From: JBDSTZ01 sp039927975
GTDB taxonomy: Bacteria > Pseudomonadota > Gammaproteobacteria > Burkholderiales > Burkholderiaceae_D
Direction of reading: 5' to 3'
Assembly (NCBI GenBank): GCA_039927975.1
Contig: JBDSTZ010000072.1
Coordinates: 1 to 36,760, forward strand
DNA: 36,760 nt
Part shown: positions 15,743-25,013 of the stretch, piece after piece
Numbering within the stretch: the stretch's first letter is position 1
How the letters are laid out: each line of letters starts with the position of its first letter
Notes under the pieces: model-generated
What the model was told of the DNA's origin: nothing
Seen by the model: only the letters and a program-made list of their open reading frames with translations
The model's database searches: none
Program-made: the position numbers and the translations under genes

Positions 15743-15770
15743 AAAAAAAGGCAGCCGAAGCTGCCTTTCT
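15743..15770 (-). terminator. Terminator of the atp operon
   Basis: On the minus strand GGCAGC-TTCG-GCTGCC, a stable UUCG tetraloop hairpin, is followed by seven T (then A, T). It lies about 65 bases past the atpC stop. The complementary side carries TTTCTTGTT, so weaker termination in the other direction is possible. Confidence 0.9.
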
Positions 15771-15800
15771 TGTTGCTGCGTCGCGGCTCGCACCGCGCGC

Positions 15801-15840
15801 TTGCCTTAGCTTGCCTTAGCTTGCCTTAGCTTGCCTTAGC
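15801..15840 (-). repeat. Four perfect 10-bp tandem repeats over the atpC stop
   Basis: The plus-strand unit TTGCCTTAGC occurs four times without a mismatch. The atpC stop codon (15836-15838) is in the first copy as read by the gene. Each minus-strand copy carries TAA. Since 10 is not a multiple of three, the TAA triplets fall in different frames. Confidence 0.95.
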
Positions 15841-16258
15841 GCGTCTTGCGCAGACGCGCGATGGCGGCCAGCTGGGCAATCGCGGTGGCCAGTTCGGCTT
15901 GCGCTTTCGCGTAGTCGATCTTGGCGTCCTTGTTGACCATCAGCTCTTCAGCCTGCTTCTTCGCTGCCAATGCTTTCGCTTCGTCCAGGTCGCCACCGCG
16001 GATTGCGGTGTCGGCCAGGACCGTCACGCCGTTCGGCTGCACTTCGAGGATGCCACCCGCGACGAAGACGAACTCTTCCTCTTCGCGGCCGACAACCTTG
16101 ATCCGTACAGCACCCGGCTTGATGCGCGTGATCAGCGGGGTGTGCTTGGGATAAATCCCCAGCTCGCCCGATTCACCCGGCAACGCGACGAACTCGGCTT
16201 CACCCGAAAAAATCAGGGTTTCAGCCGATACCACGTCAACGTGAATAGTGTGTGCCAT
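15836..16258 (-). CDS. atpC: ATP synthase F1 subunit epsilon
   Basis: The 140-residue epsilon subunit is part of the central stalk, coupling gamma rotation to catalysis and inhibiting ATP hydrolysis. The N-terminal beta-sandwich (about 1-86) includes SGEAEFVALPGESGELGIYPKHTPL. The C-terminal helical hairpin (about 90-138) includes DEAKALAAKKQAEE and ends in a basic RLRKTR. Length is normal. It is the last gene of the operon, 30 bases after atpD, and its stop lies in a tandem repeat. Confidence 0.97.
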   Translation of the reverse strand: MAHTIHVDVVSAETLIFSGEAEFVALPGESGELGIYPKHTPLITRIKPGAVRIKVVGREEEEFVFVAGGILEVQPNGVTVLADTAIRGGDLDEAKALAAKKQAEELMVNKDAKIDYAKAQAELATAIAQLAAIARLRKTR

Positions 16259-16288
16259 GTGTGTCCTATCGGTGTGAAGGCGCTTTAA

Positions 16289-17689
<1,401 letters not shown>

Positions 17690-17722
17690 GTTCGTTCCTT
17701 CAATATTTAATTTAAATCGGGT

Positions 17723-18598
17723 TTAGACCGCTGCCGCACCGGCGACGATCTCGGAGAGTTCTTTGGTAATCGCAGCCTGGCGGGTCTTGTTGTAGACCAG
17801 CTTGAGTTCGCCGATGACGCTACCGGCGTTGTCGCTCGCCGATTTCATCGCGACCATCCGCGCCGATTGCTCGGACGCGATGTTTTCAGCGACCGCCTGG
17901 TACACCAGCGCTTCCACATAACGCACCAGCAATTCATCGATCACGGTTTGCGCTTCCGGCTCGTAGATGTAATCCCATGAGTGATTACCCTTGTCGCCTT
18001 CGAGCTTGTCGGCCGACAGCGGCAGCAGCTGCTCGACCATCGGCTCTTGCTTCATCGTGTTCAGGAACTTGGTGTAGCAGATGTAGACTGCGTCGAGCTT
18101 GCCGTCCTGGTACTCGTCGAGCATGACCTTGACCGGCCCGATCAACTTGTCCAGGTGCGGGGTATCGCCGATCTGGATCGCATGCGACACGACCTTGATA
18201 CCGACCCGATTCAAAAACCCCAAACCCTTGTTGCCAATGGCAACCGCTTGAATCTTGTTGCCAGCCGTTTCCAGCTCGCGTGTTTTTTGCGTCATCATAC
18301 GCAGCACGTTGGTGTTCATGCCGCCGCACAGACCCTTGTCGGTCGTGACGACGATGAAACCAACCGCCTTCGCCTTGACGTTCTTGGCCTGGGCCATGAA
18401 CGGGTGCGTGTACTCCGGATTCGCGGTGGCCAGATTCGAGGTGATATTGCGAATCTTCTCACTGTAGGGACGGGCGGCGCGCATGCGATCCTGCGCCTTG
18501 CGCATTTTCGATGCGGCGACCATTTCCATCGCCTTGGTGATCTTCTTCGTATTTTCTACGCTCTTGATCTTGCCACGTATCTCTTTGCCTGATGCCAT
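17723..18598 (-). CDS. atpG: ATP synthase F1 subunit gamma
   Basis: The 291-residue gamma subunit forms the rotating coiled coil of the central stalk. N- and C-terminal helices are evident (EIRGKIKSVENTKKITKAMEMVAASKM and TKELSEIVAGAA). The conserved TTDKGLCGGMN loop lies at about residues 83-95. The ATG at 18596-18598 has an AAGGAGAT ribosome binding site; a longer in-frame extension upstream has no support. It lies 61 bases after atpA. Confidence 0.97.
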   Translation of the reverse strand: MASGKEIRGKIKSVENTKKITKAMEMVAASKMRKAQDRMRAARPYSEKIRNITSNLATANPEYTHPFMAQAKNVKAKAVGFIVVTTDKGLCGGMNTNVLRMMTQKTRELETAGNKIQAVAIGNKGLGFLNRVGIKVVSHAIQIGDTPHLDKLIGPVKVMLDEYQDGKLDAVYICYTKFLNTMKQEPMVEQLLPLSADKLEGDKGNHSWDYIYEPEAQTVIDELLVRYVEALVYQAVAENIASEQSARMVAMKSASDNAGSVIGELKLVYNKTRQAAITKELSEIVAGAAAV

Positions 18599-18659
18599 GA
18601 GTCCTATCTCCTTGTGCGCTTTCGGGTGTCGCCGCCGGGGCGCCGACACCGTCCGTCAA

Positions 18660-20201
18660 TTAATATGCGCCGGATTTCTTGAAGTCAGCAACAGCGGCAG
18701 TCAGGGCGGCTTCGCCATCCTTGTCGAGTTGCTTGGTGTCTTCAATCTTGGACAGCAGGGCAGCTTGCTTGGACTTCATGTAACCGTGCAGACCGGCTTC
18801 GAACGCCAGGACCTTCTTGATTTCGATGTCGTCGAAGTAGCCTTTGTTGACGGCGAACAGCGACACGGCCATCAACGAGATCGGCAGCGGCGAGTACTGC
18901 GACTGCTTGAGCAGTTCGGTCACGCGGGCGCCGCGGTCGAGCTGCTTGCGGGTCGATTCGTCGAGGTCTGACGCGAACTGCGCGAACGCGGCCAGCTCAC
19001 GGTACTGGGCCAAGTCGGTACGGATACCGCCGGACAGGTTTTTGATGACCTTGGTCTGGGCGGCGCCACCGACGCGCGACACCGAAATACCGGCGTTAAT
19101 CGCAGGACGCACACCCGAGTTGAACAGGGCGGTGTCAAGGAAGATCTGGCCGTCGGTAATCGAAATCACGTTGGTCGGCACGAACGCCGAGACGTCGCCA
19201 GCCTGGGTTTCAATGATCGGCAGGGCGGTCAGCGAACCGGTCTTGCCTTTGACGGCGCCGTTGGTGAACTTCTCGACGTAGTCTTCGTTCACGCGGGCCG
19301 CGCGCTCGAGCAGGCGGCTGTGCAGGTAGAACACGTCGCCAGGATAGGCTTCGCGGCCTGGTGGACGGCGCAGCAGCAGCGAGATCTGACGGTAGGCGAC
19401 GGCTTGCTTGGACAAGTCATCGTAGACGATCAGCGCGTCTTCGCCGCGGTCGCGGAAGTATTCGCCCATCGCGCAACCCGAGTACGGCGAGATGTATTGC
19501 ATCGCGGCCGATTCGGAGGCCGAGGCCGCCACCACGATGGTGTACTCCATCGCGCCGTGCGTTTCCAGCGAGCGTACGATGTTCTTGATGGTCGACGCCT
19601 TCTGACCGATCGCGACATAGATACACTTCATGTTCTGGCCCTTTTGATTGATGATCGCATCAATCGCTACGGCCGACTTACCGGTCTGGCGGTCACCAAT
19701 GATCAGCTCGCGCTGGCCACGGCCGATCGGCACCATCGAGTCGATCGACTTGAGGCCGGTCTGCATCGGCTGCGACACCGATTGACGGGCGATCACGCCG
19801 GGGGCGATCTTTTCAATCGCGGTGGTCAGCTGGGCGTTGACCGGACCCTTGCCGTCGATCGGCTGGCCCAGTGCGTTGACGACGCGGCCGAGCAGTTCAG
19901 GGCCGATCGGCACTTCCAGGATGCGGCCGGTGGTCTTGACGGTGTCGCCTTCCGAGATGTGCTCGTAAGCACCCAGAATCACCGAGCCGACCGAGTCGCG
20001 CTCGAGGTTCATCGCCAGGCCGAACGTGTTGCCTGGGAATTCCAGCATCTCGCCCTGCATCACGTCCGACAGACCATGGATACGGCAGATACCGTCGGCT
20101 ACGGAGATAACCGTGCCTTGATTACGAACTTCAGCGGAACCTTCAAGGCCCTGGATCCGGCTCTTGATCAGTTCGCTGATTTCAGATGGGTTAAGTTGCA
20201 T
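18660..20201 (-). CDS. atpA: ATP synthase F1 subunit alpha
   Basis: The 513-residue regulatory alpha subunit of the F1 head binds nucleotide without turning it over. The P-loop GDRQTGKS is at 169-176, preceded by GRGQRELII. The family stretch PAINAGISVSRVGGAAQ is present, carrying the conserved Ser-Arg whose arginine acts in the beta-subunit site. Length matches the family. An AGGAGTT ribosome binding site precedes the ATG. It sits 69 bases after atpH. Confidence 0.98.
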   Translation of the reverse strand: MQLNPSEISELIKSRIQGLEGSAEVRNQGTVISVADGICRIHGLSDVMQGEMLEFPGNTFGLAMNLERDSVGSVILGAYEHISEGDTVKTTGRILEVPIGPELLGRVVNALGQPIDGKGPVNAQLTTAIEKIAPGVIARQSVSQPMQTGLKSIDSMVPIGRGQRELIIGDRQTGKSAVAIDAIINQKGQNMKCIYVAIGQKASTIKNIVRSLETHGAMEYTIVVAASASESAAMQYISPYSGCAMGEYFRDRGEDALIVYDDLSKQAVAYRQISLLLRRPPGREAYPGDVFYLHSRLLERAARVNEDYVEKFTNGAVKGKTGSLTALPIIETQAGDVSAFVPTNVISITDGQIFLDTALFNSGVRPAINAGISVSRVGGAAQTKVIKNLSGGIRTDLAQYRELAAFAQFASDLDESTRKQLDRGARVTELLKQSQYSPLPISLMAVSLFAVNKGYFDDIEIKKVLAFEAGLHGYMKSKQAALLSKIEDTKQLDKDGEAALTAAVADFKKSGAY

Positions 20202-20270
20202 GCTAACTCCTAATAGTTTCTTGATGCGTAGGGCAAGGGGCGCTGGGCCGGGGACGGTGCGACAGGTCTC

Positions 20271-20804
20271 TTAGGCGGCAAGCGCAACATGCATCTGTTG
20301 CAGCTTGGCGCGCACCGAGGTGTCGAGCACTTCATCACCAACCACCACGCGCACACCACCGATCAGCGATGGATCCACTGTCACCGTTGGGTTAAGCTTG
20401 CGGCCAAATTTCTTTTCCAGCGTCGACACCAGCTCGGCCACTTGCGCGCCGGAGAGCTCGAACGCGCTCGTGATGCCGGCGTCGGCGGCGCCTTCCTGGG
20501 CGTTCTTCAGCACATGGAACTGGGCGCCGATTTCCGGCAGCAGCGCGATGCGGCGATTCTCGATCAGCATGGCGACGAGGTTCTTCGCTTCGGCGGTCAA
20601 TGGCGACTTGATCAGCGACGCAAACGTGTCGGCGATCTGGGCGGGCGTGACGTTCGGATTGCGGGCAAAGTCCTGCACGTCCTGGTTGGCGCCGATGTTG
20701 GCCAGTTCAGAGACGATGTTGGACCAGGCCGCCATGTCGCCGGTTTGGGCGACACGGAACAACGCTTCGGCGTAAGGACGGGCGACGGTTGCGAGTTCTG
20801 CCAT
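20271..20804 (-). CDS. atpH: ATP synthase F1 subunit delta
   Basis: The 177-residue delta subunit joins the F1 head to the peripheral stalk b dimer. The N-terminal helical bundle begins VARPYAEALFRVA. The C-terminal strand region has VDPSLIGGVRVVVGDEVLDTSVRAKL, the family's recognition segment. Only two bases separate it from the atpF stop, so translation is probably coupled. Confidence 0.97.
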   Translation of the reverse strand: MAELATVARPYAEALFRVAQTGDMAAWSNIVSELANIGANQDVQDFARNPNVTPAQIADTFASLIKSPLTAEAKNLVAMLIENRRIALLPEIGAQFHVLKNAQEGAADAGITSAFELSGAQVAELVSTLEKKFGRKLNPTVTVDPSLIGGVRVVVGDEVLDTSVRAKLQQMHVALAA

Positions 20805-20806
20805 GA

Positions 20807-21277
20807 TTACAGCTCGGTCGACAGTTGCGACAGCAGGTCGGCGTGGGCCGACGCGTTGACTTCGCGCTTGAGGATCTGCTCTGCACCTTTGACGGCGAGG
20901 GCGGCAACCTGGGAACGCAGTTCTTCGCGCGCCTTGGTCACTTGCTGCTCAGCGTCAGCCTTGGCTTGCGCAATGATGCGGTTCGCTTCAGCCTGGGCAT
21001 TGGCCTTGAGTTCATCGCCAACCATTTGCGCGCGCTTTTCAGCGTCGGCAATGCGCTTCTGACCTTCGTCACGGGCGCTGGCCAGTTCGGACTGGACGCG
21101 CTTTTCAGCGGCGGCCATGGCCTGTTTGCCTTGGTCGGCCGCGGCCAGACCTTCAGCGATTTTCTTGGCGCGTGCGTCCAGTGCTCCAATGATCGGTGGC
21201 CAGAAGAACTTCGAGACAACGAAGGCCAGGATCAGGAAAACGATGGCTTGCACGAACATCGTAAAATTTAAGTTCAC
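20807..21277 (-). CDS. atpF: ATP synthase Fo subunit b
   Basis: The 156-residue b subunit forms the peripheral stalk as a dimer. A single membrane helix lies at about 7-26 (MFVQAIVFLILAFVVSKFFW), followed by a long Ala/Glu/Lys/Arg-rich helix for the right-handed coiled coil to about residue 150. It is the only b-type gene here; there is no b' paralogue. It lies 71 bases after atpE and two bases before atpH. Confidence 0.97.
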   Translation of the reverse strand: MNLNFTMFVQAIVFLILAFVVSKFFWPPIIGALDARAKKIAEGLAAADQGKQAMAAAEKRVQSELASARDEGQKRIADAEKRAQMVGDELKANAQAEANRIIAQAKADAEQQVTKAREELRSQVAALAVKGAEQILKREVNASAHADLLSQLSTEL

Positions 21278-21348
21278 AGCTTTTTCCTTCTCAGAATGAC
21301 ATATGCCGGGCAGGCAAGGACGCGTGCCCGGCTATTGAGAATGCTTGC

Positions 21349-21591
21349 TTACGCAGGGAATGGGCTGGAGAACGCAAACATCATCGCGATACCAACACCG
21401 ATCAGGAATGCAGCGTCGATCAGACCAGCCAGCAGGAACATCTTGGTTTGCAGGGTGTTCATCAGTTCAGGTTGACGTGCCGAAGCTTCGATGAACTTGC
21501 CGCCCATGATACCGATACCGATACATGCGCCGATCGCGCCCAAACCAATGATCAAACCGCAAGCCAAAGCTACAAAAGCGACGTTAGTCAT
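21349..21591 (-). CDS. atpE: ATP synthase Fo subunit c
   Basis: The 80-residue c subunit is a hairpin of two membrane helices forming the rotor ring. The polar loop ARQPE lies at about 38-42, and the ion-binding carboxylate is Asp59 in AGLIDAAFLIGVG. Helix 1 has the GxGxGxG-like GAIGACIGIGIMGG packing motif. The lack of an obvious Gln/Glu plus Ser/Thr sodium pattern suggests a proton-driven enzyme (inference). An AGGAG ribosome binding site and a U-rich leader precede the ATG. Confidence 0.97.
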   Translation of the reverse strand: MTNVAFVALACGLIIGLGAIGACIGIGIMGGKFIEASARQPELMNTLQTKMFLLAGLIDAAFLIGVGIAMMFAFSSPFPA

Positions 21592-21640
21592 GAAAACTCC
21601 TAAATGAAAAAATTAAAAAATTGAAAAACCTAAAATACTG
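21592..21640 (-). promoter_or_regulatory. U-rich leader of atpE (probable translation enhancer)
   Basis: On the minus strand several T5-T6 runs separated by AA lie directly before the AGGAG site of atpE. In E. coli a U-rich segment before atpE raises translation so that about ten c subunits are made per complex. The same role is likely here by analogy. Confidence 0.5.
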
Positions 21641-21705
21641 CAAACCTGCTTGACCGGGACCGGCCGGCGTACCGCCCTGCCCCCGTCTTACCCTACGATG
21701 CTGCG

Positions 21706-22572
21706 TTAGTGACCTTCATGCGCCTGGCCGATATACACCAGCGTGAGCATCATGAAAATAAACGCCTGCAAGAACACGATCAGAATGTGGAAGATCGCCC
21801 AAACTGAACCCAGCACAACGTGCAGACCGGCCAGCGCCAGGCTCTGGGCGGTAAAACCGACCCAGGTGGCGCCCAGCAGCGCGATCAGCAAGAAGATCAG
21901 TTCGCCGGCAAACATGTTGCCGAACAGTCGCATTGCGAGCGACACGGTCTTGGCGGCGAATTCGATGATGTTCAGGCCCAGGTTGAAGATCCACAGGGCG
22001 GGATGGGAGCCGAACGGCGCGCAGAACAGCTCGTGCACGAAACCGCCCACACCCTTGATTTTCAGGTTGTAATAGATCATGGCCGCGAAGACGATCAGGG
22101 CCATGCCGAAAGTGCCGTTCAGGTCGGCGGTCGGGACCACGCGGAAATGCATTTCGCCGTAACCGAAGTAACGGAACACGGAGGCGAACAGGTCGACCGG
22201 CAGGAAGTCCATCGAGTTCATCAGGGAGACCCAGATGAACACGGTCAGCGCCAGCGGAGCGATGAAGCTGCGGTCGCCGTGGACGATGGCCTTGGCCTGG
22301 TCGTCGACCAGTTCGACGACGAATTCGATGGCGGCCTGGAAGCGGCTCGGCACGCCGGCGGTGATGCGGCGAGTTGCCAGCCACAGCAGCAAGATGGTGA
22401 CCAGCGCCATCGCGACCGACCACAGGATGGTGTCGTAATTGATGATGCTGAAATCGATGATCTTGTCTTGATGGGCCGAACGCAGGTGGCCCAAGTGGTG
22501 GGTGATGTACTCACCGGAGGTCGGAGCGTGCTCCGCCGCCGTTGCTGCTCCCGCTGCGATTTCAGTTGTCAT
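21706..22572 (-). CDS. atpB: ATP synthase Fo subunit a
   Basis: The 288-residue membrane subunit a provides the proton half-channels beside the c ring. Several membrane helices follow a hydrophilic N-terminus of about 30 residues. The essential arginine is in SLAMRLFGNMFAGE. The C-terminal helix segment ends LVYIGQAHEGH. It starts two bases after the atpI stop and is followed by the 114-base atpE leader. Confidence 0.97.
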   Translation of the reverse strand: MTTEIAAGAATAAEHAPTSGEYITHHLGHLRSAHQDKIIDFSIINYDTILWSVAMALVTILLLWLATRRITAGVPSRFQAAIEFVVELVDDQAKAIVHGDRSFIAPLALTVFIWVSLMNSMDFLPVDLFASVFRYFGYGEMHFRVVPTADLNGTFGMALIVFAAMIYYNLKIKGVGGFVHELFCAPFGSHPALWIFNLGLNIIEFAAKTVSLAMRLFGNMFAGELIFLLIALLGATWVGFTAQSLALAGLHVVLGSVWAIFHILIVFLQAFIFMMLTLVYIGQAHEGH

Positions 22573-22574
22573 TT

Positions 22575-22913
22575 CTAGAGCCTAAACAATAAGATGATGT
22601 AACTTTTGAGTGCCACGATGAAGCCGCAAATGAGTGCGAGCCAGTTCAGGTCGTGGTACAGCCAGGCGACCGCGCCAAGCAGCGCGACCGTCAATGCAAT
22701 CTTTATAAACTCACCGATCATGAACGTCATCGGGTTCGCGCCGCCCGGCTTTTGCGCGTTGGCGAACAAGCGCAGCGCGAACAGACCGTTGGGCACCACA
22801 CAACACAAGCCACCCAACACCGCCGAAAACATCGCAGGCCATCCCCCCAGCAGTGCGGCGATGACGCCGGCGACGACTGTTGCGATCAATTGCAGGGAGA
22901 CTATGCGCAGCAT
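22575..22913 (-). CDS. atpI: ATP synthase subunit I
   Basis: A 112-residue membrane protein with four predicted helices, of the AtpI family that assists c-ring assembly or magnesium supply. I see MLRIVSLQLIATVVAGVIAALLGG, a second hydrophobic pair with the VPNGLFALRLF motif typical of AtpI, and a C-terminal pair ending in LLFRL. The ATG at 22911-22913 has a GAAGAAG purine-rich site upstream. The frame stays open a further 40 codons, but those would overlap the promoter at 22980-23009. It is the first gene of the operon. Confidence 0.92.
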   Translation of the reverse strand: MLRIVSLQLIATVVAGVIAALLGGWPAMFSAVLGGLCCVVPNGLFALRLFANAQKPGGANPMTFMIGEFIKIALTVALLGAVAWLYHDLNWLALICGFIVALKSYIILLFRL

Positions 22914-22979
22914 TTTTTCTTCTTCGCGCCAGCCATGTTGAATGCGTATTACAGGTGTGGAATTACGTGAATCAGCGGG

Positions 22980-23009
22980 ATTATAAGGGCTTATAGCGCG
23001 TTGCGTCAA
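22980..23009 (-). promoter_or_regulatory. Promoter of the atp operon
   Basis: On the minus strand TTGACG (23004-23009) and a perfect TATAAT (22980-22985) are separated by 18 bases. A start near 22973 gives a leader of about 60 bases before atpI. This is the best promoter match in the window and suits a highly expressed operon. Between it and parB lies only one further symmetric element, AAAACCGGTTTT at 23077-23088. Confidence 0.8.
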
Positions 23010-23191
23010 ACGTTGCCGAGACTTGCCACGCATTCATCCTGTCGAAAAAACCACGTTGCGTGCACCAAAGCGGAGCAAAACCGGTTTTAATCATCTTGCT
23101 GAGCGGGCAACTCATCTTTCTGGCGCATCAACGCGGGGCGATTCCGCGCGATGCCGCACGTTATTGGAACTTGCCGCGGGTTGCCGCCTGA

Positions 23192-24070
23192 TCAGGCGCG
23201 CAGCCGGGCCAGCACGCCGTCGAGGATGTCCAGATCGGCAAAGTCGATGATCATCTGGCCGCGGCCCTTGGCGCCCATCTTGAACAGGACCGGGGTGGCA
23301 AGCTTGTCGGACAACTCTTCTTCGAGCCGCACGATGTCACCCGATTTTTCTTTTTGGCGCGGGGCGCCGGTCTCGCTGGCCTCTTCCATCGCGCGGGTGA
23401 CCAGTTTTTCCGTTTCGCGTACCGACAGGCGCTTGGCGACCACCTGGTTGGCCAGGCTGATCTGGCTGGCGGCGTCGACCGACAGCAGCGCGCGCGCGTG
23501 GCCCATGTCGATGTCGCCGGCCATCAGCATGGTTTGCACCGGCTGGGCCAGGTTCATCAGGCGCAGCAGGTTCGATACCGCACTGCGCGAGCGGCCGACC
23601 GCGTTGGCGGCTTGCTCGTGCGTGAAACTGAAGTCGGCGATCAGGCGATGGATGCCCTGGGCTTCTTCAAGCGGATTGAGGTCTTCGCGCTGGATGTTCT
23701 CGATCAGCGCCATGGCGGCGGCGGCCTGGTCGTCGACGTCGCGCACCAGCACCGGGATGTTTTCGAGACCGGCCAGCTGGGCCGCGCGGAAGCGGCGTTC
23801 ACCGGCGATGATCTCGTATTTCACCAGACCGTTTTCGTGGCCGACCGGGCGCACCAGCACCGGCTGCATGATGCCTTGCGTCTTGATGGAGGCGGCCAGC
23901 TCGGACAAGGCGCCCTCGTCCATCCGGGTGCGCGGCTGGTATTTACCGGCCTGCAGCTGGGCGATCGCCAGTTGCGACGGGGTGCCGGCGTCGGCCGTGT
24001 TGAGGTCGACGTCACCGCCGAGGAGTGCGTCGAGGCCGCGGCCGAGGCCCTTGAGTTTTTTGGTCGCCAT
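23192..24070 (-). CDS. parB: Chromosome partitioning protein ParB
   Basis: The 292-residue ParB/Spo0J protein binds parS, loads as a CTP-dependent sliding clamp and works with ParA to segregate origins. The N-terminal KGLGRGLDALLG is the ParA-stimulating peptide. The CTP-binding box GERRFR is at 90-95, followed by ENIQREDLNPLEEA. A helix-turn-helix lies at about 150-172 (FTHEQAANAVGRSRSAVSNLL), and a C-terminal dimerisation segment is present. The ATG at 24068-24070 is directly before the conserved start. The gene is 59 bases after parA. Its likely targets are the two sites at 27698-27713 and 27747-27762. Confidence 0.97.
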   Translation of the reverse strand: MATKKLKGLGRGLDALLGGDVDLNTADAGTPSQLAIAQLQAGKYQPRTRMDEGALSELAASIKTQGIMQPVLVRPVGHENGLVKYEIIAGERRFRAAQLAGLENIPVLVRDVDDQAAAAMALIENIQREDLNPLEEAQGIHRLIADFSFTHEQAANAVGRSRSAVSNLLRLMNLAQPVQTMLMAGDIDMGHARALLSVDAASQISLANQVVAKRLSVRETEKLVTRAMEEASETGAPRQKEKSGDIVRLEEELSDKLATPVLFKMGAKGRGQMIIDFADLDILDGVLARLRA

Positions 24071-24129
24071 GATGAATGCTTGCTTTCTGATGTGCTGAAT
24101 TTGGAATGGATCTGTGCGGGCGAATCGGC

Positions 24130-24900
24130 TTACATGGTCTTGATGCGCTTGACCATTTCGGCGCCAAAGGCGATGTAGGCCTGGGCGCCCTTGGACGCCG
24201 GATCGAACACCACGCCGGGTACGCCGTAGGACGGCGCTTCGGCCAGCCGCACGTTGCGCGGGATGATGGTGCTGAAGACCTTGTCGCCGAAGTGCTGCTC
24301 GAGCTGGGCCGAGACCTGCTGCGACAGCGTCATGCGCGGGTCGAACATCACGCGCAGCAGGCCGATGATCTTCAGATCCTGGTTCAGGTTGGCGTGCACC
24401 TTCTTGATGGTGTTGACCAGGTCCGACAAGCCTTCGAGCGCGTAGTACTCGCACTGCATCGGAATGATCACCCCGTGCGCGGCGCACAGGCCGTTAAGCG
24501 TGAGCATCGACAGCGCGGGCGGGCAATCGATCAGGATGAAATCGTACTCGGCGTCGACCACCTCCAGCGCGTCTTTCAAGCGCCGTTCGCGGTTATCGAG
24601 TTCGACCATCTCGACTTCGGCGCCGGCCAGTTCGCGGTTCGAGGGCAGCACGTCGAAGCGGCCCGACTCTGAGCGCTGGCGCGCCGTATTGACGTCGGCC
24701 TCGCCCAGCAGCACTTGATAGGTCGAGGCCTTGAGCCCGGCCTTGTTGATGCCCGCCCCCATCGTGGCGTTGCCCTGCGGGTCAAGGTCGACCAGCAGCA
24801 CGCGTTGATCCAGCTTGGCCAGGCCGGCCGAGAGGTTGACGCTGGTGGTGGTCTTGCCAACCCCGCCCTTTTGGTTTGCAACGCAAAATATCTTGGCCAT
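24130..24900 (-). CDS. parA: Chromosome partitioning ATPase ParA (Soj)
   Basis: The 256-residue deviant Walker ATPase uses ATP-dependent nonspecific DNA binding to pull ParB-parS complexes. The deviant P-loop KGGVGKTT is at 11-18 (MAKIFCVANQKGG). DLDPQGNATMG follows at about 40-50, and DCPPALSMLT is the Walker B area. Short N-terminus without DNA-binding domain marks the chromosomal (type Ib-like) form. An AGAAGAG ribosome binding site precedes the ATG. It is cotranscribed with parB. Confidence 0.97.
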   Translation of the reverse strand: MAKIFCVANQKGGVGKTTTSVNLSAGLAKLDQRVLLVDLDPQGNATMGAGINKAGLKASTYQVLLGEADVNTARQRSESGRFDVLPSNRELAGAEVEMVELDNRERRLKDALEVVDAEYDFILIDCPPALSMLTLNGLCAAHGVIIPMQCEYYALEGLSDLVNTIKKVHANLNQDLKIIGLLRVMFDPRMTLSQQVSAQLEQHFGDKVFSTIIPRNVRLAEAPSYGVPGVVFDPASKGAQAYIAFGAEMVKRIKTM

Positions 24901-25013
24901 GACTCTTCTAATGTGGACGCAGCAATAACGGCTTATACCGTTTATACTATCAAAATCGTTTATTCGATTTAACTAGTATATATGGCATAAACCATTTATA
25001 TGGTTTATATGAT
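24901..25013 (-). promoter_or_regulatory. AT-rich parA upstream region with inverted repeat
   Basis: These 113 bases between rsmG and parA are far more AT-rich than the rest. A perfect inverted repeat ATAAACCAT-TTAT-ATGGTTTAT lies at 24987-25008, five bases past the rsmG stop. Several GTTTATA-type words recur. TTAAAT and TAGTAT spaced by 17 bases could be a parA promoter. The repeat lacks a following U-tract, so an operator is as likely as a terminator. It is not a parS site. Confidence 0.4.

Noticed and set aside
15801..15840. CRISPR-like array
   Set aside because: The 10-bp units are contiguous with no spacers, and no cas genes are present.
23077..23088. AAAACCGGTTTT palindrome upstream of the atp promoter as an operator
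   Set aside because: It is short, single and about 70 bases behind the promoter; nothing links it to a known regulator.
24901..25013. A third parS site or a replication origin in the AT-rich segment
   Set aside because: No CACGTG core and no DnaA-box-like TTATCCACA was seen; dnaA and dnaN are absent. The origin is probably close but outside.
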